Origin: Orientallactaga sibirica
Taxonomy: Eukaryota > Chordata > Mammalia > Rodentia > Dipodidae
Length of the DNA: 64,000 bases
Assembly (NCBI GenBank): GCA_036365145.1
Contig: JAEOAD010002279.1
Coordinates: forward strand, 2,537,001 to 2,601,000
Direction of reading: 5' to 3'
This document shows positions 1 to 10,139 of this stretch, one piece after another (the first letter of the stretch is position 1; each line of letters begins with the position of its first letter). Position numbers and translations under genes: made by a program. The notes below the pieces were generated by a model. It was not told where the DNA came from and did not search any database. It was given only the letters and a program-made list of their open reading frames with translations.

Positions 1-291
1 CTGTAAGGCAGGGTGGGAGTGTTGGTGAGAGGTGGTGGGGATGCTGCCAGTAGGATCTCATCCAAGGTGGGAGCAAGTGAAGATTAAAAGGAGGGTCCTA
101 GATGCTTGCAGTAAATTCTGGTGGGGTGGCTACCAGTTCATGCCATGGTCTCACACCTGGTAAGGGCCTGGTAGATACTAGCTCCACCTACTGGTGGGGC
201 TCAGAAACACAACTCACCTGATTGTATTCTCACTACAGTCTGCCACTGAGCAGGGGAGATTAAAAGATCATGCTTAAAAAAAAAAAAAAGT
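1..291. other. single-copy left edge
   Basis: Mixed sequence ending in a 14-base A run. I recognise no gene or repeat in it. Confidence 0.5.
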
Positions 292-443
292 TACCAGGCA
301 TGGTGGTGCACGCCTTTAATCCCAGCACTCTGGAGGCAGAGGTAGGAGGATCGCCGTGAGTTCGAGGCCACCCTGAGACTACATAGTTAATTCCAGGTCA
401 GCCTGGGCCAGAGTGAGACCCTACCTCGAAATAAAAAAAAAAG
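292..443 (+). mobile_element. B1 SINE
   Basis: Near full length, from the caggcatggtggtgcacgcc head to ctacctcgaa and an A tail. B1 derives from 7SL RNA and is mobilised by L1. Confidence 0.88.
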
Positions 444-452
444 TTAAGACTA

Positions 453-660
453 GGGGCTGGAGAGATGGGTTAGCGGTTAAGGCGCTTGCCTGCAAAGCCA
501 AAGGACCTCGGTTTGATTCCCCATGACCCACATAAGCCAGATGCACAAGGGGGCGCATTCATCTGGAGTTCGTTTGCAGTGGCTGGAGGCCTTGGTGTGC
601 CTATTCTCTCTGCCTCTTTCCCTCTCTCAAATAAATGCATAAAATAAAATTAAAAAAAAA
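453..660 (+). mobile_element. DIP SINE (tRNA-headed, B2 superfamily)
   Basis: Head ggggctggagagatggg, A box near ttagcggttaagg, B box near ggtttgattcc, CT-rich run and A-rich tail are all present. The flanks agttaagacta (442-452) and agttgagacta (about 663-673) are a slightly decayed TSD. The family name is my inference from the head sequence. Confidence 0.85.
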
Positions 661-671
661 AAAGTTGAGAC

Positions 672-866
672 TAGGGGCTGGAGAGATCGCTCAGTGGTTA
701 AAGACCTTTGCTGGCAAGGCCTGAAAGCCCCTGTTTGATTCTCCAGGGCCCCTGAGACAGATGCACAAAGTGATGCATCTCCAGTTCAGCCTGAGCTGGA
801 GGGCCTGAGACCCTATCTCTCCCTCTTGGTCTTTGGTCTCTAAGAAATAAATAAAAATAAAAATTA
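672..866 (+). mobile_element. DIP SINE, diverged
   Basis: It follows the previous DIP directly in the same orientation. It is more diverged and lacks most of the middle segment. Confidence 0.75.
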
Positions 867-907
867 AGAATGGGACATTTGTTATTTATCCCAGCATTTA
901 TCAGAGG

Positions 908-1060
908 TTTCTTTCTTTCTTTCTTTCATAGTGAATTCTTTCTTTGAGCTTTCTTTTCTTTTTTTCCTTCCTTGATTGGGAGATTTATTATTTATTCTTT
1001 CTTTCTTTCTTTCTTTCTTCTTTCTTCTTCTTCTATTTTTCTTTTTTTTTTTTTTTTTTT
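908..1060. repeat. CTTT/CTT-rich tract and poly-T
   Basis: Pyrimidine-rich simple sequence that merges into the T tail of the next B1. The minus-strand lysine/arginine-rich reading frame here is an artefact of the tract. Confidence 0.85.
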
Positions 1061-1188
1061 GTTTTTTGAGGTAGGGTCTCACTCTAGCTCAGACTGACCT
1101 GAAATTCACTCTGTATTCTCTGGGTGACAATCCTCCTACCTCTGTCTCCCGAACGCTGTGATTCAAGGCATGCACCACCATGCCAGCC
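1041..1188 (-). mobile_element. B1 SINE
   Basis: Reads gaggtagggtctcactcta through to ccaccatgccagcc, the antisense of a full B1. Confidence 0.87.
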
Positions 1189-1426
1189 TATATATATATA
1201 TATATTTATTTATTTATTTATATATTTATATATTATTTATTTGAGAGAGAGAGGCAGATTACAGATAGAAAGAATGAGAGAATGGACATGCCAGGGCCTC
1301 CAGCTACTGGAAATGAACTCCAGACGCATGCGCCACCTTGTGCATCTGGCTCACGTGGGTCCTGTGGAATCGAACCGTGGTCCTTTGACTTTGCAGGCCT
1401 TAACTGTTAAGCCATTTCTCCAGCCC
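1189..1426 (-). mobile_element. DIP SINE with TA/TTTA-expanded tail
   Basis: The antisense DIP body ends at gccatttctccagccc. Its A-rich tail, here on the left, has expanded into TA and TTTA repeats. Confidence 0.87.
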
Positions 1427-1427
1427 T

Positions 1428-1471
1428 GGTCGGGTGATTTCTGCCAGCAATGTGAGCCTTACTGCAACAGA
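1428..1471 (+). mobile_element. LTR 3'-end fragment (MaLR-like)
   Basis: The sequence from ggtcgggtgatttctgcc to actgcaaca resembles the 3' end of a rodent MaLR-type LTR. Only the terminal 44 bases remain beside a DIP insertion. Confidence 0.4.
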
Positions 1472-1984
1472 AGTGCAGTACTGAGCTTCTACGGGTGCCC
1501 TTATTCTGGCGCTCCCTGAACATCCAAACAGGTCACACGCAAGTTCATTCGGAGCTCTTCTTCAGAAACTGCATTTTTTTCCTTGCATGGTGGAATGAAA
1601 ATTGGCAAGAAGGTAGGCGGAATGGGTTGGGTTTGCAAAACATTAACAAATGTAATCTACGCCTTGTCTGTGACCCAGTTTGGCCAGCTGTATTGGGCTG
1701 AAATTCCACATTCCTTTGTTCTCCTTGTAAGAAAACAGAGCTGGCTCTATGTCGCCCTCGGAATCTTCTGTGTAGGCTTGTGTAAGAGAGAATTTGCAAG
1801 TCAGATGGATTTACTGTCCACAGCGTCTCCTCTAGTTCAAGGGGGGGAAAATGTATTTTTGATGGTCATTAACACGTGGTGTGAATGGTTTCCCAGCCAT
1901 TGTCTGCATGCATTCTGGTTCAAGAGAACAGTCTCACTTCTCGCCCACCTGTATGAACATTTTATGCACATTAAAGATTGCTCA
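1472..1984. other. single-copy interval
   Basis: No repeat recognised. An open frame on the plus strand (from 1583) runs through it into the following DIP SINE. It has no recognisable domain and I do not call it a gene. Confidence 0.6.
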
Positions 1985-2195
1985 GGGCTGGAGGGATGGC
2001 TTAGCGCTTTAGGTGCTTACCTGCAAAGCAAAAGGACCCAGGTTCGATTCTCCAGGACCCATGTAAGCCAGATGCACAAGGGGGCCATGCATCTGAGTTT
2101 ATTTGCAGTGGCTGGAGGCCCTGGTGTTCTCATTCTCTCTCTCTCTCTCTTTATCTGCCTCTTTATCTCTCTCATATATATATATATATATATAT
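1985..2195 (+). mobile_element. DIP SINE with TA tail
   Basis: Full body from gggctggagggatggc with B box ggttcgattctcc. The tail has become a TA run at about 2174-2195. Confidence 0.87.
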
Positions 2196-2324
2196 TTGTT
2201 TTTTGAGTTAGATAGCTGACCTGGAATTCACTCTGTAGTCTCAGGGTGGCTTTGAACTCATGGTGATCCTCCTACCTCTGCCTCCCGAGTGCTGGGATTA
2301 AAGGTGTGCACCATCACTCCCAGC
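2196..2324 (-). mobile_element. B1 SINE
   Basis: Antisense B1 ending atcactcccagc. The left border of the 3.1-kb tandem duplication (2313/2314) lies inside its last 11 bases. Confidence 0.85.
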
Positions 2325-2330
2325 AAAATA

Positions 2331-2389
2331 AAAATAGTGAATTCCAGGTCAGCCTGGGCTAGAGCGAGTCCCTCCCTACCTCGAAAAAT
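2331..2389 (+). mobile_element. B1 3'-half fragment
   Basis: Only tagtgaattccaggtcagcc through ctacctcgaaaaa is present. It stands back to back with the minus-strand B1 before it. Confidence 0.8.
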
Positions 2390-2830
2390 TTAAAAAAAAT
2401 TTTTTTTTAAAGATTGTTTAGTTACTTCCCACTGTCTGTCTGTACTCTTCTTTGCCAGCCTCTGCAGTTTATAGCGGACACCACTCTGTGTAATCTCACC
2501 CTCACCACTGTGCAGAAGATGAGACTAAGAATATGAGGCCAACTGCAGCTGGGCTCTGGGAGGTTGGAAATGGGACAGTGTCTTTCTGCGGGCACTGGTT
2601 CTGAATGGGATAATGAGGGTTACTCACTGCTAGCCGCATTGCCAGTGGTAACTGGACAGGAAAGGAGAAGCAGAGACGAGTGAATGGAGAAGGAGGAAAT
2701 GGTGTCAGAGAGAAACAGAGATAGAAAATGCAAATAGAGAGGGATTTCTGGTTGAAAGCATCCCAGGTTCAAAGTCAGGGTCATTTCAGTTTGCTCCACC
2801 CATTTCTTTCTTTTTCCATATATATATATA
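2390..2830. other. single-copy interval in unit 1
   Basis: Nothing recognised apart from a short TA run at its right end. Confidence 0.5.
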
Positions 2831-3232
2831 TTTGACACCTTCCATAATTATAGGCAATAAACCATGGTAATTCCCTCCCTAACCCAACATTCCCGTTTAT
2901 AACTCCACTCTCCATCATATCTCCTCCCCCTCTCAATGGGTCTCTCTTTTATTTTGATGTCATCATCTTTTCCTCCTATTATGATGGTCTTGCGTAGGTA
3001 GTGTCAGGCACTGTGAGGTCATGGATATCCAGGCCACTTTGTGTCTGGAGGAGCGCGATGTAAGCAGTCCTACCCTTCCTTTGGCTCTTAACATTCTTTC
3101 TGTCACCTCTTCCGCAATGGACCCTGTGTCTTGGAGGGTGTGATAGAGATGTTTCAGTGCTGAGCACTCCTCTGTCCCTTCTCCTCAGCACCATGGTGCC
3201 TTCTGAGTCATCCCAAGGTCACCGCCGTCTGA
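2831..3232 (-). mobile_element. L1 3'-end fragment
   Basis: It reads ttgacaccttccataattat, then a C-rich stretch (a G-rich polypurine tract on the L1 sense strand). The same sequence recurs at 43471 and 51295, where it ends in a poly-A tail. This fits a rodent L1 3' region in antisense. No ORF2 sequence is joined to it. Confidence 0.7.
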
Positions 3233-3337
3233 GAAGAGAAGCTTCTCTAACCAGAAGTGAGAGTAGCATTAATATATGGGTGTGAACATTAAGAGAAGTG
3301 CTTACTGTCTCCACCCGTTTCTTAGAGATGCTAAGTG

Positions 3338-3420
3338 CAGTGGTTCTCACATGTGAATTACCTGGAAGGGGTTTTAAATTTGAACCATCCTAGAATAGAT
3401 CCAAGAAACTGACTAGTGCC
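3338..3420 (+). mobile_element. MER5-like hAT fragment
   Basis: Begins cagtggttctcacatgtg and continues attacctggaaggggtttta, matching the terminal part of MER5A-type nonautonomous hAT-Charlie elements from memory. The right half is lost. Confidence 0.5.
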
Positions 3421-3498
3421 TCTCTAAGAAGAAAAGCACAGGCTTCTGTTTGTTAATGTATTCGTTCACTGACTTCATAATTAATTAATTCGTCTATT

Positions 3499-3565
3499 CT
3501 TTCCTTCCTTCCTTCCTTCCTTCCTTCCTTCCTTCCTTCCTTCCTTCCTTCCTTCCTTCCTTCCC
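3499..3565. repeat. (TTCC)n microsatellite
   Basis: About 16 uninterrupted TTCC units. The duplicate at 6594 is a few bases longer. Confidence 0.97.
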
Positions 3566-3750
3566 CCAGAACTACTGAGAAATCTTGCTCTGAGCATCAT
3601 GGTTCATGCTTTATAACCCTGGGTCCTTGTTTATTCCCCAACTGTTGACAAGTAATAGCTCGAGCAAAGACATGGAGTTAGGAAATGGTCTGGGTATGAT
3701 CCTAGTCGGGACACGGATCAGAAGAAGGTCATTAGGAATGAGCCATGATT

Positions 3751-3950
3751 GGCTGGAGAGATGGCTCAGTGGTTAAGGAGCTTGCCTGCAAAGCCTAAGG
3801 ACCCTGGTTCAAGGCTCGATTCCCCAGGACCCACGTAAGCCAGATGCACAAGGGGAGCACACGTCGGAGTTCGTTTGCAGTGGCTGGTGTGTCCATTCTC
3901 TCCCTCTCTTTCTCTTTCTCAAATAAATAAATAATACACTTTTTCAAAAA
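3751..3950 (+). mobile_element. DIP SINE
   Basis: Starts ggctggagagatggctcag. It carries a small internal duplication around ggttcaaggctcgattcc and a shortened middle. Single G and C bases present in the second copy are missing near 3855-3867. Confidence 0.85.
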
Positions 3951-3965
3951 AAAGAAAAAGATATG

Positions 3966-4185
3966 GGGGCTGGAGAGATGGCTTAGCAGTTAAAGCGCTT
4001 GCCTGCGAAGCCTAAGGACTCATGTTTGACTCCCCAGGTCCCACGTCAGCCAGACACACAAAGGTGAGGCAAGCGCAAGGTCGCACACACGCCCACTAGT
4101 TGGCGCAAGCGTCTGGAGTTCGATTGCAGTGGCCGAGGCCCTGGTGCACAATTCTCTCTCTAAAAAAATAAATAAATAAAAATGA
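3966..4185 (+). mobile_element. DIP SINE, long variant (DIP-L)
   Basis: Has the DIP head, then an extra segment with ggtgaggcaagcgcaaggtc that ordinary DIP copies lack, ending in AAATA repeats. Confidence 0.85.
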
Positions 4186-4373
4186 AAAAGCATTGGTTCG
4201 CTTTAACTTTTTCTTGAAATCACTAGTGATCAAACTCTCCTGTCTATTTAATTGATGGCAGCAAAGCTGTCTTGGACACAGGATCAAAAAAAAAGGCACT
4301 CTTTTGATTTCATGAAACTTGCCATCTCAGGAAGGGTGACAGATCTAAATAACTGTTCTGAAAGATTTTCTTT

Positions 4374-4578
4374 TCTTTTAAAAAATATTTTATTTATTTA
4401 TTTGAGAGAGAGAGGCAGATAGAGAGAAAGAGATAATGGGCACTCCAGCCACTGCAAATTATCTCCAGACGCATGCACCCTCTTGTGCGTCTGGCTTACA
4501 TGGGCCCTGGGGAGTCGAACCTGGATCCTTAGGCTTTGCAGGCAAACGCCTTAACCGCTAAGCCATTTCCCCAGCCCT
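4374..4578 (-). mobile_element. DIP SINE
   Basis: Antisense DIP from tatttatttatttgagagag to gccatttccccagccc, with a short deletion in the middle (gggcactccagccactg). Confidence 0.87.
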
Positions 4579-5410
4579 GAGAACTGCTGGCATGCTGGAG
4601 AAGCAGTCAGGTGCTGGAGCCACTGGGCAAGTTTAGGTAGGTTTCTTAGAGGCCAATCTACATTTGGCAAGATCTTGACACCGGAATTCCCCAACGGGCG
4701 TTTTGGAAAAAAGTCCTTGGTGCAGTGCTGGGACTGGCCTAGGGCTGGGCTCCACGGAAGGCAGGAAGCCAGGGAGACCCTCAAAGAAACCCTGTGTAGT
4801 TTTAGCCAGACCTGGGGAAGCCTGACCCAGAACAGCAGCTGTGGAGGCGGATAAGGGAGATCACTGGGTATATATACAGGGTACTGACAACAAAGTAATT
4901 TTGACTTAGGAAATAGACCTTGCTAAACAAATCTTTTCACAGGCTGCTCTCCTGGAAAGAACTCTGACGGCACAACCATGGTTCCTGGCAAGGTGAATGG
5001 TTTGCCACGTTTCTGATTCAGGAACTGGCTGCCGTAACACTCAACGCGATGGAAATGCATGAGGCCCACCTCCAGGAGCCTGGCTGCTGGAGAACTTGAC
5101 AAGACTGGCGGCCCCTACAGACTGGTTCCCATGGATTTCTCTTGACTGGCCGACTTCTGGGCAAGTGAGAGCAGGCTGCGTGGAAGGCTGTGTGGGTTGG
5201 AATGTGCCAGCAGGAGGGAGATTGGACTTCATGGCTACTTCTGTGGCAGACAAGCAGGAGTTGCTGCTTTGGCAGGAAGCTCTGCTGATTTCCCAAGGGC
5301 GGTGGGAATCCCTGCACCCTCAGGGTCACTATGTGACCCTAAGCAGGTCACTTGACCTCAGTGACTGCAAAGTTGCCCTACACACCTTATAGAAAGGTGG
5401 TTAGTGGTAG
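4579..5410. other. single-copy part of unit 1 with MIR trace
   Basis: Mostly unrecognised. The segment near 5325-5385 (tatgtgaccctaagcaggtc, acttgacctcagtgactg) resembles the core of an ancient MIR SINE. Overlapping open frames on both strands recur unchanged in unit 2 and show no exon features. Confidence 0.5.
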
Positions 5411-5427
5411 TCACTCCCAGCAAAATA

Positions 5428-5486
5428 AAAATAGTGAATTCCAGGTCAGCCTGGGCTAGAGCGAGTCCCTCCCTACCTCGAAAAAT
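5428..5486 (+). mobile_element. B1 3'-half fragment (unit 2)
   Basis: Copy of 2331-2389. The upstream minus-strand B1 was cut off by the duplication breakpoint, leaving only its last 11 bases. Confidence 0.8.
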
Positions 5487-5925
5487 TAAAAAAATTTTTT
5501 TAAAGATTGTTTAGTTACTTCCCACTGTCTGTCTGTACTCTTCTTTGCCAGCCTCTGCAGTTTATAGCGGACACCACTCTGTGTAATCTCACCCTCACCA
5601 CTGTGCAGAAGATGAGACTAAGAATATGGGGCCAACTGCAGCTGGGCTCTGGGAGGTTGGAAATGGGACAGTGTCTTTCTCTGGGCACTGGTTCTGAATG
5701 GGATAATGAGGGTTACTCACTGCTAGCCGCATTGCCAGTGGTAACTGGACAGGAAAGGAGAAGCAGAGACGCAGTGAATGGAGAAGGAGGAAATGGTGTC
5801 AGAGAGAAACAGAGATAGAAAATGCAAATAGAGAGGGATTTCTGCTTGAAAGCATCCCAGGTTCAAAGTCAGGGTCATTCCAGTTTGCTCCACCCATTTC
5901 TTTCTTTTCTATATATATATATATA

Positions 5926-6327
5926 TTTGACACCTTCCATAATTATAGGCAATAAACCATGGTAATTCCCTCCCTAACCCAACATTCCCGTTTATAACTC
6001 CACTCTCCATCATATCTCCTCCCCCTCTCAATGGGTCTCTCTTTTATTTTGATGTCATCATCTTTTCCTCCTATTATGATGGTCTTGCGTAGGTAGTGTC
6101 AGGCACTGTGAGGTCATGGATATCCAGGCCACTTTGTGTCTGGAGGAGCGCGATGTAAGCAGTCCTACCCTTCCTTTGGCTCTTAACATTCTTTCTGTCA
6201 CCTCTTCCGCAATGGACCCTGTGTCTTGGAGGGTGTGATAGAGATGTTTCAGTGCTGAGCACTCCTCTGTCCCTTCTCCTCAGCACCATGGTGCCTTCTG
6301 AGTCATCCCAAGGTCACCGCCGTCTGA
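5926..6327 (-). mobile_element. L1 3'-end fragment (unit 2)
   Basis: Copy of 2831-3232, with a longer TA run immediately to its left. Confidence 0.7.
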
Positions 6328-6432
6328 GAAGAGAAGCTTCTCTAACCAGAAGTGAGAGTAGCATTAATATATGGGTGTGAACATTAAGAGAAGTGCTTAC
6401 TGTCTCCACCCGTTTCTTAGAGATGCTAAGTG

Positions 6433-6515
6433 CAGTGGTTCTCACATGTGAATTACCTGGAAGGGGTTTTAAATTTGAACCATCCTAGAATAGATCCAAG
6501 AAACTGACTAGTGCC
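6433..6515 (+). mobile_element. MER5-like hAT fragment (unit 2)
   Basis: Copy of 3338-3420 with no difference that I can see. Confidence 0.5.
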
Positions 6516-6593
6516 TCTCTAAGAAGAAAAGCACAGGCTTCTGTTTGTTAATGTATTCGTTCACTGACTTCATAATTAATTAATTCGTCTATT

Positions 6594-6659
6594 CTTTCCT
6601 TCCTTCCTTCCTTCCTTCCTTCCTTCCTTCCTTCCTTCCTTCCTTCCTTCCTTCCTTCC
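6594..6659. repeat. (TTCC)n microsatellite (unit 2)
   Basis: Duplicate of the array at 3499. The small length difference is the kind of change expected of a fast-mutating tract. Confidence 0.97.
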
Positions 6660-6845
6660 CCCAGAACTACTGAGAAATCTTGCTCTGAGCATCATGGTTC
6701 ATGCTTTATAACCCTGGGTCCTTGTTTATTCCCCAACTGTTGACAAGTAATAGCTCGAGCAAAGACATGGAGTTAGGAAATGGTCTGGGTATGATCCTAG
6801 TCGGGACACGGATCAGAAGAAGGTCATTAGGAATGAGCCATGATT

Positions 6846-7047
6846 GGCTGGAGAGATGGCTCAGTGGTTAAGGAGCTTGCCTGCAAAGCCTAAGGACCCT
6901 GGTTCAAGGCTCGATTCCCCAGGACCCACGTAAGCCAGATGCACAAGGGGGAGCACACGTCCGGAGTTCGTTTGCAGTGGCTGGTGTGTCCATTCTCTCC
7001 CTCTCTTTCTCTTTCTCAAATAAATAAATAATACACTTTTTCAAAAA
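6846..7047 (+). mobile_element. DIP SINE (unit 2)
   Basis: Copy of 3751-3950. It reads agggggagcac and gtccggagttcg where unit 1 lacks one G and one C. Confidence 0.85.
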
Positions 7048-7061
7048 AAAGAAAAAGATAT

Positions 7062-7280
7062 GGGGGCTGGAGAGATGGCTTAGCAGTTAAAGCGCTTGCC
7101 TGCGAAGCCTAAGGACTCATGTTTGACTCCCCAGGTCCCACGTCAGCCAGACACACAAAGGTGAGGCAAGCGCAAGGTCGCACACGCCCACTAGTTGGCG
7201 CAAGCGTCTGGAGTTCGATTGCAGTGGCCGAGGCCCTGGTGCACCAATTCTCTCTCTAAAAAAAATAAATAAATAAAAAT
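7062..7280 (+). mobile_element. DIP-L SINE (unit 2)
   Basis: Copy of 3966-4185. It is two bases shorter in a CA run and has one extra C at gtgcaccaattc. Confidence 0.85.
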
Positions 7281-7475
7281 GAAAAAGCATTGGTTCGCTT
7301 TAACTTTTTCTTGAAATCACTAGTGATCAAACTCTCCTGTCTATTTAATTGATGGCAGCAAAGCTGTCTTGGACACAGGATCAAAAAAAAAGGCACTCTT
7401 TTGATTTCATGAAACTTGCCATCTCAGGAAGGGTGACAGATCTAAATAACTGTTCTGAAAGATTTTCTTTTCTTT

Positions 7476-7675
7476 TAAAAAATATTTTATTTATTTATTT
7501 GAGAGAGAGAGGCAGATAGAGAGAAAGAGATAATGGGCACTCCAGCCACTGCAAATTATCTCCAGACGCATGCACCCTCTTGTGCGTCTGGCTTACATGG
7601 GCCCTGGGGAGTCGAACCTGGATCCTTAGGCTTTGCAGGCAAACGCCTTAACCGCTAAGCCATTTCCCCAGCCCT
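7476..7675 (-). mobile_element. DIP SINE (unit 2)
   Basis: Copy of 4374-4578, sharing the same internal deletion. Confidence 0.87.
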
Positions 7676-8526
7676 GAGAACTGCTGGCATGCTGGAGAAG
7701 CAGTCAGGTGCTGGAGCCACTGGGCAAGTTTAGGTAGGTTTCTTAGAGGCCAATCTACATTTGGCAAGATCTTGACACCGGAATTCCCCAACGGGCGTTT
7801 TGGAAAAAAGTCCTTGGTGCAGTGCTGGGACTGGCCTAGGGCTGGGCTCCACGGAAGGCAGGAAGCCAGGGAGACCCTCAAAGAAACCCTGTGTAGTTTT
7901 AGCCAGACCTGGGGAAGCCTGACCCAGAACAGCAGCTGTGGAGGCGGATAAGGGAGATCACTGGGTATATATACAGGGTACTGACAACAAAGTAATTTTG
8001 ACTTAGGAAATAGACCTTGCTAAACAAATCTTTTCACAGGCTGCTCTCCTGGAAAGAACTCTGACGGCACAACCATGGTTCCTGGCAAGGTGAATGGTTT
8101 GCCACGTTTCTGATTCCAGGAACTGGCTGCCGTAACACTCAACGCGATGGAAATGCATGAGGCCCACCTCCAGGAGCCTGGCTGCTGGAGAACTTGACAA
8201 GACTGGCGGCCCCTACAGACTGGTTCCCATGGATTTCTCTTGACTGGCCGACTTCTGGGCAAGTGAGAGCAGGCTGCGTGGAAGGCTGTGTGGGTTGGAA
8301 TGTGCCAGCAGGAGGGAGATTGGACTTCATGGCTACTTCTGTGGCAGACAAGCAGGAGTTGCTGCTTTGGCAGGAAGCTCTGCTGATTTCCCAAGGGCGG
8401 TGGGAATCCCTGCACCCTCAGGGTCACTATGTGACCCTAAGCAGGTCACTTGACCTCAGTGACTGCAAAGTTGCCCTACACACCTTATAGAAAGGTGGTT
8501 AGTGGTAGTGAGTTACTGGTTAAAAA
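7676..8526. other. single-copy part of unit 2 with MIR trace
   Basis: Copy of 4579-5410, including the MIR-like segment at about 8423-8483. It continues past the duplication border at 8508 into non-duplicated sequence. Confidence 0.5.
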
Positions 8527-8539
8527 AGGTCAGGTGGTG

Positions 8540-8732
8540 GGTTGGAGAGACGGCTCAGTGGTTAAGGCGCTTGTCTGCATAGCTTAAGGTCCCGGGTTCT
8601 ATGATTCTCCAGGACCCACATAAGCCAGATGCACAAGGGGGCGCACGCATCTGGAGCTCATTTGCAGTGGCTGGAAGCCCTGACGTACCCATTTTCTTTT
8701 TCTCACTGCCTCTTTCTCTCTCAAATAAATAG

Positions 8733-8734
<2 letters not shown>
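8540..8734 (+). mobile_element. DIP SINE, first insertion of a nest
   Basis: Preceded by aggtcaggtggtg (8527-8539), which recurs at 9174-9186. The 13-base TSD therefore brackets this DIP plus two later B1 copies. Confidence 0.88.

Positions 8735-8805
<71 letters not shown>
8735..8805. repeat. (TA)n microsatellite, about 35 units
   Basis: A 71-base uninterrupted TA run that grew from the DIP A-rich tail. It is perfectly self-complementary and can form a cruciform. Confidence 0.97.
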
Positions 8806-8807
<2 letters not shown>

Positions 8808-8964
8808 CTGGGCGTGGTGGCACATGCCTTCAATCCCAGCACTCAGGAGGCAGAGGTAGGAGGATCACCATGAATTTGAGGCCACTCTGAGACTATATAG
8901 TGAATTCCAGGTCAGCCTGGACTAGAGTGAAACCCTACCTTGAAAAACAAACAAATAAACAAAG

Positions 8965-9004
<40 letters not shown>
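8806..9004 (+). mobile_element. B1 SINE with long poly-A
   Basis: Complete B1 (ggctgggcgtggtggcaca to ccctaccttgaaaaac) inserted in the DIP tail. It ends with an A run of about 38 bases at 8968-9005, which suggests a recent insertion. Confidence 0.9.
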
Positions 9005-9007
<3 letters not shown>

Positions 9008-9012
9008 TCAGG

Positions 9013-9173
9013 ACTGGGTGTGGTGGTGCACGCCTTTAATCCCAGCACTTGGGAGGCAAAGGTAGGAGGATCACTGTGAGTTCAAGGCCACCCAGAGACT
9101 ACATAGTGAGTTCCAGGTCAGCCTGGGCTAGAGGGAAACCCTACCTCGAAACCCGGCACCCACCCCAAAAAAT
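9013..9173 (+). mobile_element. B1 SINE
   Basis: Inserted into the 3' TSD of the DIP: aggtcagg occurs at 9005-9012 and again at 9174-9181. The tail is C-rich (cccggcacccaccccaaaa) rather than pure A. Confidence 0.88.
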
Positions 9174-9280
9174 AGGTCAGGTGGTGTCTCTAACAAGTAT
9201 AGCCATCAAGTGGTTGGGGAGGAAGGAGGGAGGACAAAAGCTTTCTATCAAATCAGTGGACAAGTAAAGATATGAATCTG

Positions 9281-9531
9281 GGGCTGGAGAGATGGCTTAG
9301 TGGTTAAGACACTTGCCTTCGAAGCCTAAGGACCCATGTTCGACTCTCCAGACCCCATGTAAGCCAGACACACAAAGGTGAGGCAAGCGCAAGGTCGCAC
9401 ATGACCACTAGGTGGTGCAAACGTCTGGAGTTTGATTGCAGTGGCTGAGGCCCGGGTGTGCCAATTCTTTCTCTCTGTGTGTGTCTCTCTCTTTCTCACT
9501 CACTCTCACTCTCTCACATTAAAAAGAATAA
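9281..9531 (+). mobile_element. DIP-L SINE
   Basis: Long variant with ggtgaggcaagcgcaaggtc and a CT/GT-rich 3' run. TSD atgaatctg lies at 9272-9280 and 9532-9540. Confidence 0.9.
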
Positions 9532-9668
9532 ATGAATCTGCAACTCTTGTTTAAGGTAATTTCCATCCATCTAGGGAGTTAGGGTGAGTATGGCTGCTGA
9601 ACATGTGTAAACCAAATGGACGCAAGTCAAGTCATTCTCAGAGTCTTACAGGTGGATCAATGGGAATA

Positions 9669-9914
9669 TATATATATATTTTTGGAGAGACACAGAGAGA
9701 GACAGAGAGAGAGGGAGACAGATAGAGATGGGTGCGCCAGCAGTCTCTCAGCTGCTGCAAACAAAATTCAGATGTCTGCGCCCCCTTGTGGTCACGTGCG
9801 GCATTGCGCCCTTGCGTCACTTTGCATCTGGCTCAACGTGGGACCTGGAGATTGGAACCAGTGTTCTTAGGCTTAGCAGGCAGGCGCCTTAACCGCTAAG
9901 CCATCTCTCCAGCC
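9669..9914 (-). mobile_element. DIP-L SINE
   Basis: Antisense long variant (gagagacacagagagagac to gccatctctccagccc). caatggga flanks it on both sides. Confidence 0.88.
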
Positions 9915-10105
9915 CAATGGGAGTATTTTTGTAAAGTCAACAGCGCTGCTATTTAAAGTGTGGAGCTGCTGACTGGCGGGGAGCTCTTAGAGGAAAAAAA
10001 ACCAGTTTATTTGTATCTTCAGGACCTTTCTTCTTCATTAAAACTGAGTTGTTTACTGGAGTCCACTATTTGTGTGCTTTGTAGACGATCCTGACCTTCA
10101 AAGCC

Positions 10106-10108
10106 ATT

Positions 10109-10139
<31 letters not shown>

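Larger units (their letters stand above)
2314..5410. repeat. 3.1-kb tandem duplication, unit 1
   Basis: This 3097-bp block is repeated immediately downstream at 5411-8508 in direct orientation. Both begin tcactcccagcaaaataaaa and end ttagtggtag. I see only scattered differences: about five substitutions in the first 500 bases and a handful of 1-2 base indels. The duplicated L1, MER5-like, DIP and single-copy parts are otherwise the same. The junction shows at most one base of homology. Confidence 0.93.
5411..8508. repeat. 3.1-kb tandem duplication, unit 2
   Basis: Second copy of 2314-5410, 3098 bases long. It ends ttagtggtag and then enters single-copy sequence tgagttactgg that unit 1 does not have. 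Several positions where unit 1 lacks one base (around 2675, 3855, 3866, 4148 and 5022) are complete here. Confidence 0.93.

Noticed and set aside
453..530. tRNA gene in DIP heads
   Set aside because: A and B boxes are present but the sequence cannot form an intact cloverleaf with acceptor stem. It is the tRNA-derived head of a SINE, repeated dozens of times.
1583..2206. 207-codon frame on the plus strand
   Set aside because: The last third is the DIP SINE at 1985. The first part matches nothing I know, and the frame has no exon borders or conservation evidence.
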